DNA of 9,652 nt from Nitrospina sp. (GTDB lineage Bacteria > Nitrospinota > Nitrospinia > Nitrospinales > VA-1), in the NCBI GenBank assembly GCA_018647025.1, contig JABGTQ010000328.1, positions 1 through 9,652 of the forward strand, written 5' to 3'. A model generated the notes under the pieces. That model was not told where the DNA came from. It saw only the letters and a list, made by a program, of their open reading frames with translations, and did no database searches. Below are positions 1 to 6,216 of the stretch, piece by piece; position 1 is the first letter of the stretch, and every line of letters starts with the position of its first letter. The position numbers were made by a program, and so were the translations under genes.

Positions 1-155
1 ATTAATTAAAACTATATCCTTGTCAATTGAATAATGCATCTGATTATTTAAGTTATAGTTTCTTGGTTTATAAAATGTATCGCTACTTTAAAAATCTTGT
101 TATAGGATTAGAGCTAAATTTTGTGTAATATAAAAAGAACCTTAAAAGATTGCTT

Positions 156-171
156 ACATCTAAATAGATGT
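156..171. promoter_or_regulatory. Inverted repeat ACATCT-aaat-AGATGT, possible operator
   Basis: This is a perfect 6 bp dyad with a 4 nt centre, 27 bp upstream of the -35 hexamer of the SUF promoter. It could be an operator half of a regulatory region or a weak terminator hairpin for a gene to the left. There is no proper U-tract after it. I cannot match it to a named regulator motif. Confidence 0.3.
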
Positions 172-176
172 TAAAT

Positions 177-193
177 TCCTATGTTAAGTAGGA
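177..193. promoter_or_regulatory. Inverted repeat TCCTA-N7-TAGGA next to the SUF promoter
   Basis: A perfect 5 bp dyad with a 7 nt centre, AT-rich on both flanks, ends 4 bp before the -35 hexamer. The pattern WWW-CC-N-GG-WWW resembles type 2 sites of IscR (Rrf2 family), which commonly control suf operons. However, the CC to GG span here is 15 nt, against 17 in the type 2 consensus as I recall it. An Rrf2-family operator is therefore only a possibility, and no such regulator gene lies in the window. Confidence 0.3.
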
Positions 194-197
194 TTAA

Positions 198-226
198 TTG
201 AGTTTTTTTAGTCAATAACCTATAAT
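198..226 (+). promoter_or_regulatory. Sigma70-type promoter of the SUF operon
   Basis: A -35 hexamer TTGAGT at 198-203 (four of six consensus bases) is followed by a 17 bp spacer and a perfect -10 TATAAT at 221-226. Transcription would begin near 233, leaving a leader of about 100 nt before the first gene. This is the best promoter match seen in the window, and it sits directly upstream of the first gene of the cluster. AT-rich context raises the chance of accidental matches. Confidence 0.6.
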
Positions 227-237
227 AAATTAGTGAT

Positions 238-256
238 TTAAAAAAAATATTTTTAA
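238..256 (+). repeat. AT-only inverted repeat in the SUF leader
   Basis: TTAAAAA at 238-244 is complementary to TTTTTAA at 250-256 with a 5 nt centre. It is flanked by AGTGA at 232-236 and TCACT at 265-269, which are also complementary. The arms are mostly A/T, so the structure would be weak. It lies just downstream of the predicted transcription start. Confidence 0.25.
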
Positions 257-277
257 GGTGTTTTTCACTGATTTTTT

Positions 278-300
278 AAGCCTTTAGATCCAACAGGCTT
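278..300 (+). repeat. Leader stem-loop AAGCCT / AGGCTT
   Basis: AAGCCT at 278-283 pairs with AGGCTT at 295-300 across an 11 nt loop. It lies 16 nt before the Shine-Dalgarno of the first gene. The run after the stem is TTAACAACAA, not a U-tract, so this is not a terminator. It may be a leader hairpin or a chance match. Confidence 0.3.
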
Positions 301-332
301 TTAACAACAATTAGACAGGTGGGGTTTCTTAA

Positions 333-1079
333 ATGACCGTCGCTGAAGAAAAATTTTCCAAAAAATTTGACGAGGCTGCTGCTCATCCGAAATATCGAGG
401 CGCGTACGATAAAGATGACGCTCTAGTTAAAGGGATGACTTTAGTTGAAGCTAAATTTAAGGATACTAAGATCTACGTATTGGCAGATAAGGCAGAAGAC
501 CGCATTTACAGCGCAAAGTTTTTTGCTTACGGTGGTAAAGTTTCAGTTGCTATTGGTGAGACCCTTTGTACTATGATCAAAGGGCTAACAATTGATGAGG
601 CGTGTTCGTTGAGAGGAGAGGACATTGAGGTATGTCTAAGGGATGAGCCAGAAGTTCCCGCAGTTCCAGAGTCTAAGAACAAAGCCTTTGCTAATGTTGA
701 AGAGTTACTTAAAGTTGTCCAACAGGGATATCCAGCAGCTAAAGCAGTAGCAGAAGTAAGTGCATCTATAGATAAAAAGGCGGTTAAAGCGGTGTCTTCC
801 TCCGAGTTATCTATGGCCGAACAGGCTTGGATGGGTTTAAGTAAAGAAGATCAAATTATACAGATAAATATAGTTCTTGATGATAAAGTTCGTCCCGCTT
901 TAATGTCCGATGGTGGGAATGTTCAAGTGTTGGATGTTGTTGATGGCGAAAAAGTGATGATCCAATATCAAGGAGCATGCGGAAGTTGTGGATCTTCTTT
1001 GGGAGCCACGTTATCATTTATGGAACAAGCCTTACGGAAAGAAATTCACAATGAATTGATCGTTGTTCCCAATATGTGA
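333..1079 (+). CDS. NifU-like iron-sulfur protein: decayed IscU-like N-terminus fused to a NifU C-terminal domain
   Basis: This is a likely cytoplasmic Fe-S cluster carrier or auxiliary scaffold, 248 aa. Residues about 180-248 are a NifU C-terminal domain, with VRPALMSDGGNVQVL at 187-200 and the cluster-binding C216-GS-C219 followed by GSSLGATL. Residues about 15-105 look like an IscU/NifU N-terminal fold (HPKYRGAY near 18-25, SAKFFAYGG at 60-68, a helix ending KGLTIDEA). The three conserved IscU cysteine motifs are missing: the usual FGCG is AYGG. Cys79, Cys91 and Cys101 are present but not in IscU ligand positions. Residues 106-170 form a linker with helical stretches. The ATG is well supported by AGGTGGGG at 317-324, 8 nt upstream. 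It heads the SUF cluster, which fits a role in maturation or transfer. Cluster binding by the N-terminal domain is unlikely by inference. Confidence 0.85.
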   Translation: MTVAEEKFSKKFDEAAAHPKYRGAYDKDDALVKGMTLVEAKFKDTKIYVLADKAEDRIYSAKFFAYGGKVSVAIGETLCTMIKGLTIDEACSLRGEDIEVCLRDEPEVPAVPESKNKAFANVEELLKVVQQGYPAAKAVAEVSASIDKKAVKAVSSSELSMAEQAWMGLSKEDQIIQINIVLDDKVRPALMSDGGNVQVLDVVDGEKVMIQYQGACGSCGSSLGATLSFMEQALRKEIHNELIVVPNM

Positions 1080-1089
1080 TTTTTTTTGG

Positions 1090-1106
1090 GAACTTGGGTC
1101 AAGTTC
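1090..1106 (+). repeat. Stem-loop GAACTTG-ggt-CAAGTTC after the NifU-like gene
   Basis: A perfect 7 bp stem with a 3 nt loop begins 11 nt after the stop codon. The T-run lies before the stem (1080-1087), not after it, so it does not look like an intrinsic terminator on either strand. It may protect the upstream message end or act as a processing site. Confidence 0.4.
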
Positions 1107-1111
1107 TGCTT

Positions 1112-1126
1112 TGATAAATTTTATCA
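1112..1126. repeat. Perfect dyad TGATAAA-t-TTTATCA in the NifU-like/sufB gap
   Basis: This 15 bp dyad with a single-base centre sits 51 bp before sufB. It overlaps a poor promoter candidate: TTGATA at 1111-1116 and TATAAC at 1136-1141, with a 19 bp spacer. It could be a protein-binding site or a weak hairpin. The arms are AT-rich, so confidence is limited. Confidence 0.3.
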
Positions 1127-1151
1127 GTAGTTATTTATAACAATACAATTC

Positions 1152-1166
1152 CCCTTTCTAAGGGAG
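1152..1166 (+). promoter_or_regulatory. sufB ribosome binding site inside a short hairpin
   Basis: AGGGAG at 1161-1166 is the Shine-Dalgarno of sufB, 11 nt before its ATG. CCCTT at 1152-1156 can pair with AAGGG at 1160-1164 over a 3 nt loop, which would mask most of the Shine-Dalgarno. The stem is only 5 bp, so any effect on translation would be modest. Confidence 0.4.
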
Positions 1167-1177
1167 CAATAATATAT

Positions 1178-2626
1178 ATGGAAACCAAAGAAAAATCAGT
1201 AACCGAAGCTATAGACAATGATTACAAGTACGGATTCACTACTAATGTTGAATCTGATACGTTTGCTAAAGGTCTTGACGAAGGAGTTGTTCGGGCTATT
1301 TCTAAGAAAAAAGGCGAGCCTGAGTTCATGCTTAATTTCAGACTAAAGGCCTACGAAAAATGGTTGACGATGAAAGAGCCTGCCTGGCCAAATGTTCAAT
1401 ACCCAAAGATTGATTTCCAGAATATTTCCTACTATTCCGCTCCAAAGCCAAAAAAGAAATTGGCAAGTTTAGATGAGGTGGATCCTGAGGTTCTTAGTAC
1501 CTTTGAAAAGTTAGGAATCCCTTTGGAAGAGCAGAAAAAGTTGGCTAACGTTGCTGTGGATGCTGTTTTCGACAGTGTTAGCGTAGCTACAACGCATAAA
1601 AAGAAGTTGATGGAGGTGGGTATTATTTTCTGCTCTTTTTCCGAGGCAGTGAAGGATTACCCTGAGTTGATTGAAGAATACTTGGGAACAGTGGTTCCTA
1701 TAGGAGATAATTATTACGCTGCGCTCAATAGCGCAGTATTTACCGACGGGTCTTTCGTGTATATACCTCCAGACACTATTTCTCCTATGGAATTATCTAC
1801 CTATTTCAGAATTAATACTGAAGAAACAGGCCAGTTTGAGCGTACTTTGATTATTTGTGCTGAGAATAGTTATGTTTCTTATCTTGAGGGTTGTACCGCT
1901 CCTCAGTTTGATACCAATCAATTGCATGCTGCTGTCGTAGAGCTTGTGACTTTGGACAATGCTGAAATTAAATATAGCACTGTACAAAACTGGTATGCGG
2001 GTGATCCTGAAACCGGCAAGGGTGGAATTTATAATTTTGTTACGAAACGTGGAAAATGTCAGGGTGAAAAGTCGAAAATTTCTTGGACTCAGGTAGAAAC
2101 GGGGTCTGCAATCACATGGAAATACCCAAGCTGTATCTTGCAAGGAGATGGTTCGGTTGGAGAATTTTATTCAGTAGCTCTCACTAATGGATATATGCAG
2201 GCGGATACTGGAACTAAAATGATGCATATCGGAAAGAATACCCGGTCGAGTATCATTTCAAAAGGAATCTCTGCTGATCATTCTAGTAATAGCTACCGCG
2301 GTCTGGTTAGAGTAGGAAAGAACGCAACAAACTCAAGAAACTACACACAGTGTGACAGTATGTTAGTTGGAGATCAATCAAGCGCCCACACGTTTCCATA
2401 TATTGAAACGGGAAATAGTTCTCCTCAGATTGAGCATGAAGCATCCACTTCAAAGATTAGTGAAGAGCAGTTGTTCTATTTTGAGCAACGAGGTATTTCG
2501 CGGGAAAATGCTATTGCAACTCTCATAAATGGATTCTGTAAGGATGTTTTTAAACAACTTCCTATGGAATTTGCAGTGGAAGCACAAAAGCTCCTTACCT
2601 TAAAACTCGAAAATAGCGTCGGCTGA
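1178..2626 (+). CDS. sufB: SufB, Fe-S cluster assembly scaffold subunit
   Basis: SufB is the core scaffold of the SufBC2D complex on which clusters are built from persulfide sulfur and iron in the cytosol. The 482 aa length is close to the family norm (E. coli 495). Signature blocks include SVATTHKK at 134-141, [18 protein letters not shown] at 176-193, YLEGCTAP at 235-242, and a C-terminal block with NYTQCDSML at 388-396 and IEHEAST at 418-424. Cys392 and Glu421 match, at a constant offset of 13, E. coli Cys405 and Glu434, which are needed for cluster formation. The C-terminus ENSVG is typical. The ATG at 1178 follows AGGGAG at 1161-1166. It is separated from the preceding gene by 98 nt with several dyads. 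Identification is firm. Confidence 0.98.
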   Translation: METKEKSVTEAIDNDYKYGFTTNVESDTFAKGLDEGVVRAISKKKGEPEFMLNFRLKAYEKWLTMKEPAWPNVQYPKIDFQNISYYSAPKPKKKLASLDEVDPEVLSTFEKLGIPLEEQKKLANVAVDAVFDSVSVATTHKKKLMEVGIIFCSFSEAVKDYPELIEEYLGTVVPIGDNYYAALNSAVFTDGSFVYIPPDTISPMELSTYFRINTEETGQFERTLIICAENSYVSYLEGCTAPQFDTNQLHAAVVELVTLDNAEIKYSTVQNWYAGDPETGKGGIYNFVTKRGKCQGEKSKISWTQVETGSAITWKYPSCILQGDGSVGEFYSVALTNGYMQADTGTKMMHIGKNTRSSIISKGISADHSSNSYRGLVRVGKNATNSRNYTQCDSMLVGDQSSAHTFPYIETGNSSPQIEHEASTSKISEEQLFYFEQRGISRENAIATLINGFCKDVFKQLPMEFAVEAQKLLTLKLENSVG

Positions 2627-2637
2627 TATTTTTTATT

Positions 2638-2663
2638 TTCTCAAGCTTTACGAAGCTTGAGAA
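2638..2663 (+). repeat. Strong stem-loop between sufB and sufC
   Basis: An 11 bp perfect stem (TTCTCAAGCTT against AAGCTTGAGAA) closes a TACG tetraloop at 2649-2652. It starts 12 nt after the sufB stop. It is preceded by a T-rich run (2629-2639) and followed by GTCAGTTAGG, so there is no U-tract for intrinsic termination on the + strand, and only an A-rich run on the - strand. A role as a 3' stabiliser or processing signal for the sufB part of the message is the simplest reading. A second, weaker hairpin with a bulge (TCT-G-GAGG against CCTCAGA, 2679-2704) follows. Confidence 0.6.
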
Positions 2664-2724
2664 GTCAGTTAGGTTTCGTCTGGAGGGTATTCTTGATCCT
2701 CAGAGGCACAACTTTAAATAAAAT

Positions 2725-2729
2725 AGGGA
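2725..2729 (+). promoter_or_regulatory. sufC ribosome binding site that fixes the start
   Basis: AGGGA lies 8 nt before the ATG at 2738. This supports starting SufC at MLEIKNL rather than at the in-frame TTG at 2657, which sits inside the intercistronic stem and would add 27 residues absent from the family. Confidence 0.7.
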
Positions 2730-2737
2730 ACAGTTTA

Positions 2738-3484
2738 ATGTTAGAAATAAAAAATTTGCATACTGCAGTTGAAGGAACCGAAATCCTGAAGGGGATTTCT
2801 CTTACGATTAAAAAGGGTGAGGTCCATGCTGTGATGGGTCCAAACGGCTCGGGTAAAAGTACTCTGGCTAAGGTTTTATCGGGCCATTCTGCATATGAAG
2901 TGACCTCTGGTGAGGTGTTATTTATGGGTAAAAATCTACTTGATTTGAGCACAGAAGAACGCTCTCTAGCTGGAATATTTATGGGTTTCCAATACCCAGT
3001 CGAAATTCCAGGAGTTAATAACGCAGAGTTTCTTCGAATGGCCTATAACGCTAGATTGCTCAACGAGGGAAAAGACGAAGTTGACCCTCTTGATTTTAAC
3101 GATATTCTTCAGGAAAAGATGGATATGCTTGGTATGGAGGATAAATACAAAGAACGTAGCTGTAATGATGGGTTTTCGGGTGGCGAAAAGAAAAAAAATG
3201 AAATTCTTCAGATGGCTATCTTAAAACCCGTACTATCTGTTCTTGATGAAACTGATTCTGGTTTGGATATTGATGCTCTCCGAATCGTTGCAGATGGGGT
3301 TAATAAGTTAAATACCGAAAATAACGCACTCATTTTAATTACCCACTACCAGAGATTGCTGGACCATATTCAACCTAACTTTGTTCATGTTCTCAGTAAT
3401 GGGAAAATTATTAAGACAGGCGGTAAAGAGCTAGCGCATGAACTTGAAGCGCAGGGCTACGACTGGTTAACCACAGCGAATTGA
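2738..3484 (+). CDS. sufC: SufC, ABC-type ATPase of the SUF complex
   Basis: SufC is a soluble ABC ATPase that powers conformational change of SufB-SufD during cluster assembly; it is not a transporter. The protein from ATG 2738 is 248 aa, exactly the usual size. Walker A GPNGSGKST is at 34-42 with Lys40, the Q-loop Gln85 lies in FQYP, and the signature FSGGEKKK is at 146-153. Walker B runs up to LDETDSGLD at 169-177 with catalytic Glu171 and Asp173, and the switch His203 lies in ITHYQRLL. As far as I recall, these coincide with the E. coli SufC numbering. The start is decided by AGGGA at 2725-2729. sufD follows after 12 nt, and the sufC stop overlaps the sufD Shine-Dalgarno, indicating coupled translation. 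Confidence 0.98.
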   Translation: MLEIKNLHTAVEGTEILKGISLTIKKGEVHAVMGPNGSGKSTLAKVLSGHSAYEVTSGEVLFMGKNLLDLSTEERSLAGIFMGFQYPVEIPGVNNAEFLRMAYNARLLNEGKDEVDPLDFNDILQEKMDMLGMEDKYKERSCNDGFSGGEKKKNEILQMAILKPVLSVLDETDSGLDIDALRIVADGVNKLNTENNALILITHYQRLLDHIQPNFVHVLSNGKIIKTGGKELAHELEAQGYDWLTTAN

Positions 3485-3496
3485 GGAAATAATTTT

Positions 3497-4822
3497 ATGT
3501 CGAGCACAATTGAAGAATCTAAAAATGGTGCTGAGTCAGCAGTTCTTACTCTCCATAAACAATTTCTTGATGCCGGTCAACCTAGTTCTGATTTTTTGCC
3601 ATTTAATAAAAAGGCTCTTGATGTATTTGAAAGTTTAAAATTTCCTCACCGTAAACATGAGATGTACACCTTTGTTAATACCAAGAGTCTAGCAGATACG
3701 TCCTTTTCTTTAAAAACAGAAAATTTGGTTCAAAAGAATTTTGTTCAGCAACATATTTATGCGGGTTGCGAGCGGAGTCACTTGACTTTTGTCGATGGTA
3801 CATTATGCCCTGAGTTGTCTGATGCCACAGCACTTGGTACTAGTGTAAAGATTGGATCTTTGGTAGAAGCCATAAAAGATGAATCGTATAAAAATATTTT
3901 ACAAAAAAGTATTGAGCAGGAAAATGACGTGTTTGCTTCTATTAACAGTGCTTTTATGAATCAGGGAGTAATGGTTAGGGTCGGCAGAGATAAACAAGTT
4001 GGAGTTCCATTGCAGATTCTTAATGTTTCAAGTGGGGGGAAAAATGGCCCAGTGATGACAGTGCCAAGAGCGTATATTCATCTTGAGCCTTTATCCGAAT
4101 TAAAATTAATTGTTAAGTATGTTGGAGATGGAGATAACTATTTTGTCAATTCGGTACAGGATATTGTTGTTGAAGATAACGCAACCTTGACTCATATTCA
4201 AATAGAAGCAGATTCTAAAGAGGCTTGGAACTTTTCAAAAAATAGAATTTTTTTAAGACGTGATAGCAAGTATTTGGGGTATCAGACCGTAAGTGGAACG
4301 CGTTTGGTTCGTAATCACAATGAAGTATGGTTGAATGAGCCTGGAGCCGAAATGGAACTGAATGGGGTTAGTGTCTTAGAGGGTGATGAGCAATCTCATC
4401 AGTTCATTCGAGTTCACCATGAAGTAGAAAACTGTACTAGCCATCAATATTTTAAAAATATTATAAATGATCGAGCACGAGCTAGTTTTGATGGAACTGT
4501 TGTAGTTAATCAAGGAGCACAGTTAACCAATTCCGATCAACTCATCAACAATTTAATGCTTTCTGATGAAGGACATGCAGACTGTAAACCAAACTTGATG
4601 ATTTTTGCAGATGATGTCAAATGCGCACACGGAGCTACAGTTGGTCAATTGGATGACGATCAACTTTTTTACTTAAAAACAAGAGGACTTTCAGAGCCTA
4701 TTGCAAAGGAAATCCTTACTCAGAGTTTTGCCAGAAGCATTGTTCAGAAAATTCCTTTTGAGCCAGTTGTGAAAGAACTTGATGAAACCTTACTCAAAAA
4801 ATTGGAAGGTAATCATGGGTGA
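3497..4822 (+). CDS. sufD: SufD, Fe-S cluster assembly scaffold subunit
   Basis: SufD is the SufB paralogue that pairs with SufB on a SufC dimer and is linked to iron entry into the scaffold. It is 441 aa, slightly longer than E. coli SufD (423 aa). The N-terminal helical part (about 1-150) is divergent, as usual. The beta-helix core includes GYQTVSGTRLVRNH at 261-274. The diagnostic C-terminal block DDVKCAHGATVGQLD at 372-386 holds Cys376 and His378, equivalent to Cys358 and His360 of E. coli SufD; that histidine is needed in vivo. FYLKTRGLSE at 391-400 follows. The Shine-Dalgarno AGGAA at 3484-3488 is 8 nt before the ATG. The last 8 bases overlap the start of sufS. Confidence 0.97.
   Translation: MSSTIEESKNGAESAVLTLHKQFLDAGQPSSDFLPFNKKALDVFESLKFPHRKHEMYTFVNTKSLADTSFSLKTENLVQKNFVQQHIYAGCERSHLTFVDGTLCPELSDATALGTSVKIGSLVEAIKDESYKNILQKSIEQENDVFASINSAFMNQGVMVRVGRDKQVGVPLQILNVSSGGKNGPVMTVPRAYIHLEPLSELKLIVKYVGDGDNYFVNSVQDIVVEDNATLTHIQIEADSKEAWNFSKNRIFLRRDSKYLGYQTVSGTRLVRNHNEVWLNEPGAEMELNGVSVLEGDEQSHQFIRVHHEVENCTSHQYFKNIINDRARASFDGTVVVNQGAQLTNSDQLINNLMLSDEGHADCKPNLMIFADDVKCAHGATVGQLDDDQLFYLKTRGLSEPIAKEILTQSFARSIVQKIPFEPVVKELDETLLKKLEGNHG
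4804..4810 (+). promoter_or_regulatory. sufS ribosome binding site within the end of sufD
   Basis: GGAAGGT lies in the last sufD codons, 4 nt before the sufS ATG at 4815. Together with the ATGGGTGA overlap it supports translational coupling and argues against the in-frame TTG at 4779 or ATG at 4782, which would prefix residues not expected in SufS. Confidence 0.55.
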
Positions 4823-6068
4823 TTCTAAAACTATTACTATAGATAAACCCATTCTTGATGTTGATAAAATTCGTGGAGACTTCCCTATATTATCAAAAGA
4901 AATAGGAGGTAAACCACTAATTTATCTTGATAATGGTGCGACGACTCACAAACCTTTACAAGTAATCGAGAGAGTGAGAAAGTTCGATTCAGAAGAATAT
5001 GGCACGGTGAGGCGTGGTTCATATCGTTTGTGCGAGCACTCAACTCAACTTTACGAGGAGGCACGTCAAAAAGTCGCTGATTTTTTGGGTGCGCCAACAC
5101 GACAGGAAATTGTCTTTACAAGCGGTACCACACAATCAATTAATCTGGTTGCGCATAGTTTTGGCCGTAAATTCGTAAACTCTGGAGATGAAGTTATTAT
5201 TTCCAATATAGAGCATCATGCCAATATAGTTCCATGGCAGGTACTTTGTGATGAGAAAGGAGCAAAGCTTAAGGTTATTCCTGTGGCTGATAATGGTGAG
5301 CTCATCATGGAAGAATATGACAAGTTATTAACTAACAAGACTCGAGTTGTTGCTGTGAATCATGTGTCGAATGCCTTAGGAACAATTAACCCAGTAAATG
5401 AAATTACGCGAAAGGCGCACGCAGTTGGAGCAAAAGTTCTGATAGATGGCGCGCAGAGTACCCCTCATATGAAAGTAGATGTTCAGGATATTGACTGTGA
5501 TTTCTATACTTTTTCAGGGCATAAAATGTATGCCCCTAGTGGAATTGGTGGCATGTTTGGTAAAATGGAAGTAATGGAAACAATGCCCCCCTATGTGACT
5601 GGTGGGGACATGATTATGCAGGTTACTCTAGAAAAATCAACTTATGCCAAACCCCCGGCACGGTTTGAAGCTGGCACCCCTCCAATCAGTCAGGTAATAG
5701 GCCTTGGAGCTGCAATTGATTATCTCAATTCAGTTGGGATGGATAAAATTTTTGAGTATGAGAAGAGTTTGCTCGACTATGGGACGCAGCTCCTTAATGA
5801 TATTGAGGGAGTTCGTATTATAGGTAACGCGAAAGAAAAAGCAGCAATTTTATCTATCTATTTAGAGGCAGCACACCCTCACGATATGATTACTATGCTT
5901 GATCAAGATGGTATTGCTCTTAGGGGAGGGCACCACTGTGCACAGCCTACAATGATACGTTTTGGCGTTCCAGCTACAGCGAGAGCCTCAATGGCTTTTT
6001 ATAATAAGTTTTCTGAAATAGATGCATTAGCCGATAGCCTACGCAAAGTCATTAAACTTTTTTCATAA
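4815..6068 (+). CDS. sufS: SufS, cysteine desulfurase (class II, PLP-dependent)
   Basis: SufS converts cysteine to alanine and holds the sulfur as a persulfide for the SUF scaffold. It is 417 aa from ATG 4815 (E. coli SufS 406). The start of the fold, YLDNGATTHKP, is at 37-47. EHHANIVPW at 133-141 holds the cofactor-stacking histidine, and DGAQSTPH at 211-218 holds the Asp and Gln that contact PLP. YTFSGHK at 231-237 holds the PLP lysine Lys237. RGGHHCAQP at 370-378 holds the catalytic Cys375. The RxGHHCAQP form marks class II SufS rather than IscS/NifS. Its start overlaps the sufD stop by 8 nt. The expected sulfur acceptor is SufU, encoded downstream, since no sufE is seen. Confidence 0.97.
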   Translation: MGDSKTITIDKPILDVDKIRGDFPILSKEIGGKPLIYLDNGATTHKPLQVIERVRKFDSEEYGTVRRGSYRLCEHSTQLYEEARQKVADFLGAPTRQEIVFTSGTTQSINLVAHSFGRKFVNSGDEVIISNIEHHANIVPWQVLCDEKGAKLKVIPVADNGELIMEEYDKLLTNKTRVVAVNHVSNALGTINPVNEITRKAHAVGAKVLIDGAQSTPHMKVDVQDIDCDFYTFSGHKMYAPSGIGGMFGKMEVMETMPPYVTGGDMIMQVTLEKSTYAKPPARFEAGTPPISQVIGLGAAIDYLNSVGMDKIFEYEKSLLDYGTQLLNDIEGVRIIGNAKEKAAILSIYLEAAHPHDMITMLDQDGIALRGGHHCAQPTMIRFGVPATARASMAFYNKFSEIDALADSLRKVIKLFS

Positions 6069-6080
6069 TAAAATACTTAA

Positions 6081-6134
6081 TCTAGGTTTGGTCGCTCTCA
6101 ACGGAGAGCAACTATGTGTTATATTATGCCTAGA
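6081..6134 (+). repeat. Nested stem-loop in the sufS/sufU gap
   Basis: An inner hairpin GCTCTC-AACG-GAGAGC (6094-6109, 6 bp stem) lies inside an outer pair TCTAGG at 6081-6086 and CCTAGA at 6129-6134. A further dyad, TTTAGT-aagt-ACTAAA, is at 6179-6194, 22 nt before sufU. None is followed by a clean U-tract. The gap is 148 nt long, the longest within the cluster, and I find no convincing promoter in it. The structures suggest tuning or processing between sufS and sufU. Confidence 0.45.
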
Positions 6135-6216
6135 AGTGTATCGTTGTTTTCCAGTTGTAGATTGTGAAAGTTTTAAATTTTAGTAAGTACTAAATTGCAA
6201 AAAAGGTTTTAAAGAT

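Larger units (their letters stand above)
1..332. other. AT-rich intergenic region upstream of the SUF operon
   Basis: All reading frames are broken by frequent stops and I see no coding potential, tRNA or recognisable RNA gene. The stretch is strongly AT-rich. Its supported contents are listed separately: two inverted repeats at 156-193, a promoter at 198-226, and leader dyads at 238-256 and 278-300. The first 150 bases hold only scattered -10-like hexamers expected by chance in such sequence. The gene that lies to the left is outside the window. Confidence 0.8.

Noticed and set aside
1793..2143. Open reading frame on the - strand inside sufB
   Set aside because: It lies entirely opposite a highly conserved sufB core and its product has no recognisable family features; it is a coding shadow.
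2638..2663. Intrinsic terminator after sufB
   Set aside because: The stem is strong but has no U-tract after it on either strand, and the operon clearly continues.
2657..2737. Extended SufC start at TTG 2657
   Set aside because: It begins inside the intercistronic stem, adds 27 unconserved residues, and has no suitable ribosome binding site, while ATG 2738 does.
2665..2952. Open reading frame on the - strand opposite the start of sufC
   Set aside because: It overlaps the Walker A region of sufC and has no recognisable features or ribosome binding site I could support.
4885..5100. Short - strand open reading frame inside sufS
   Set aside because: Antisense to conserved PLP-enzyme sequence, with no family features.
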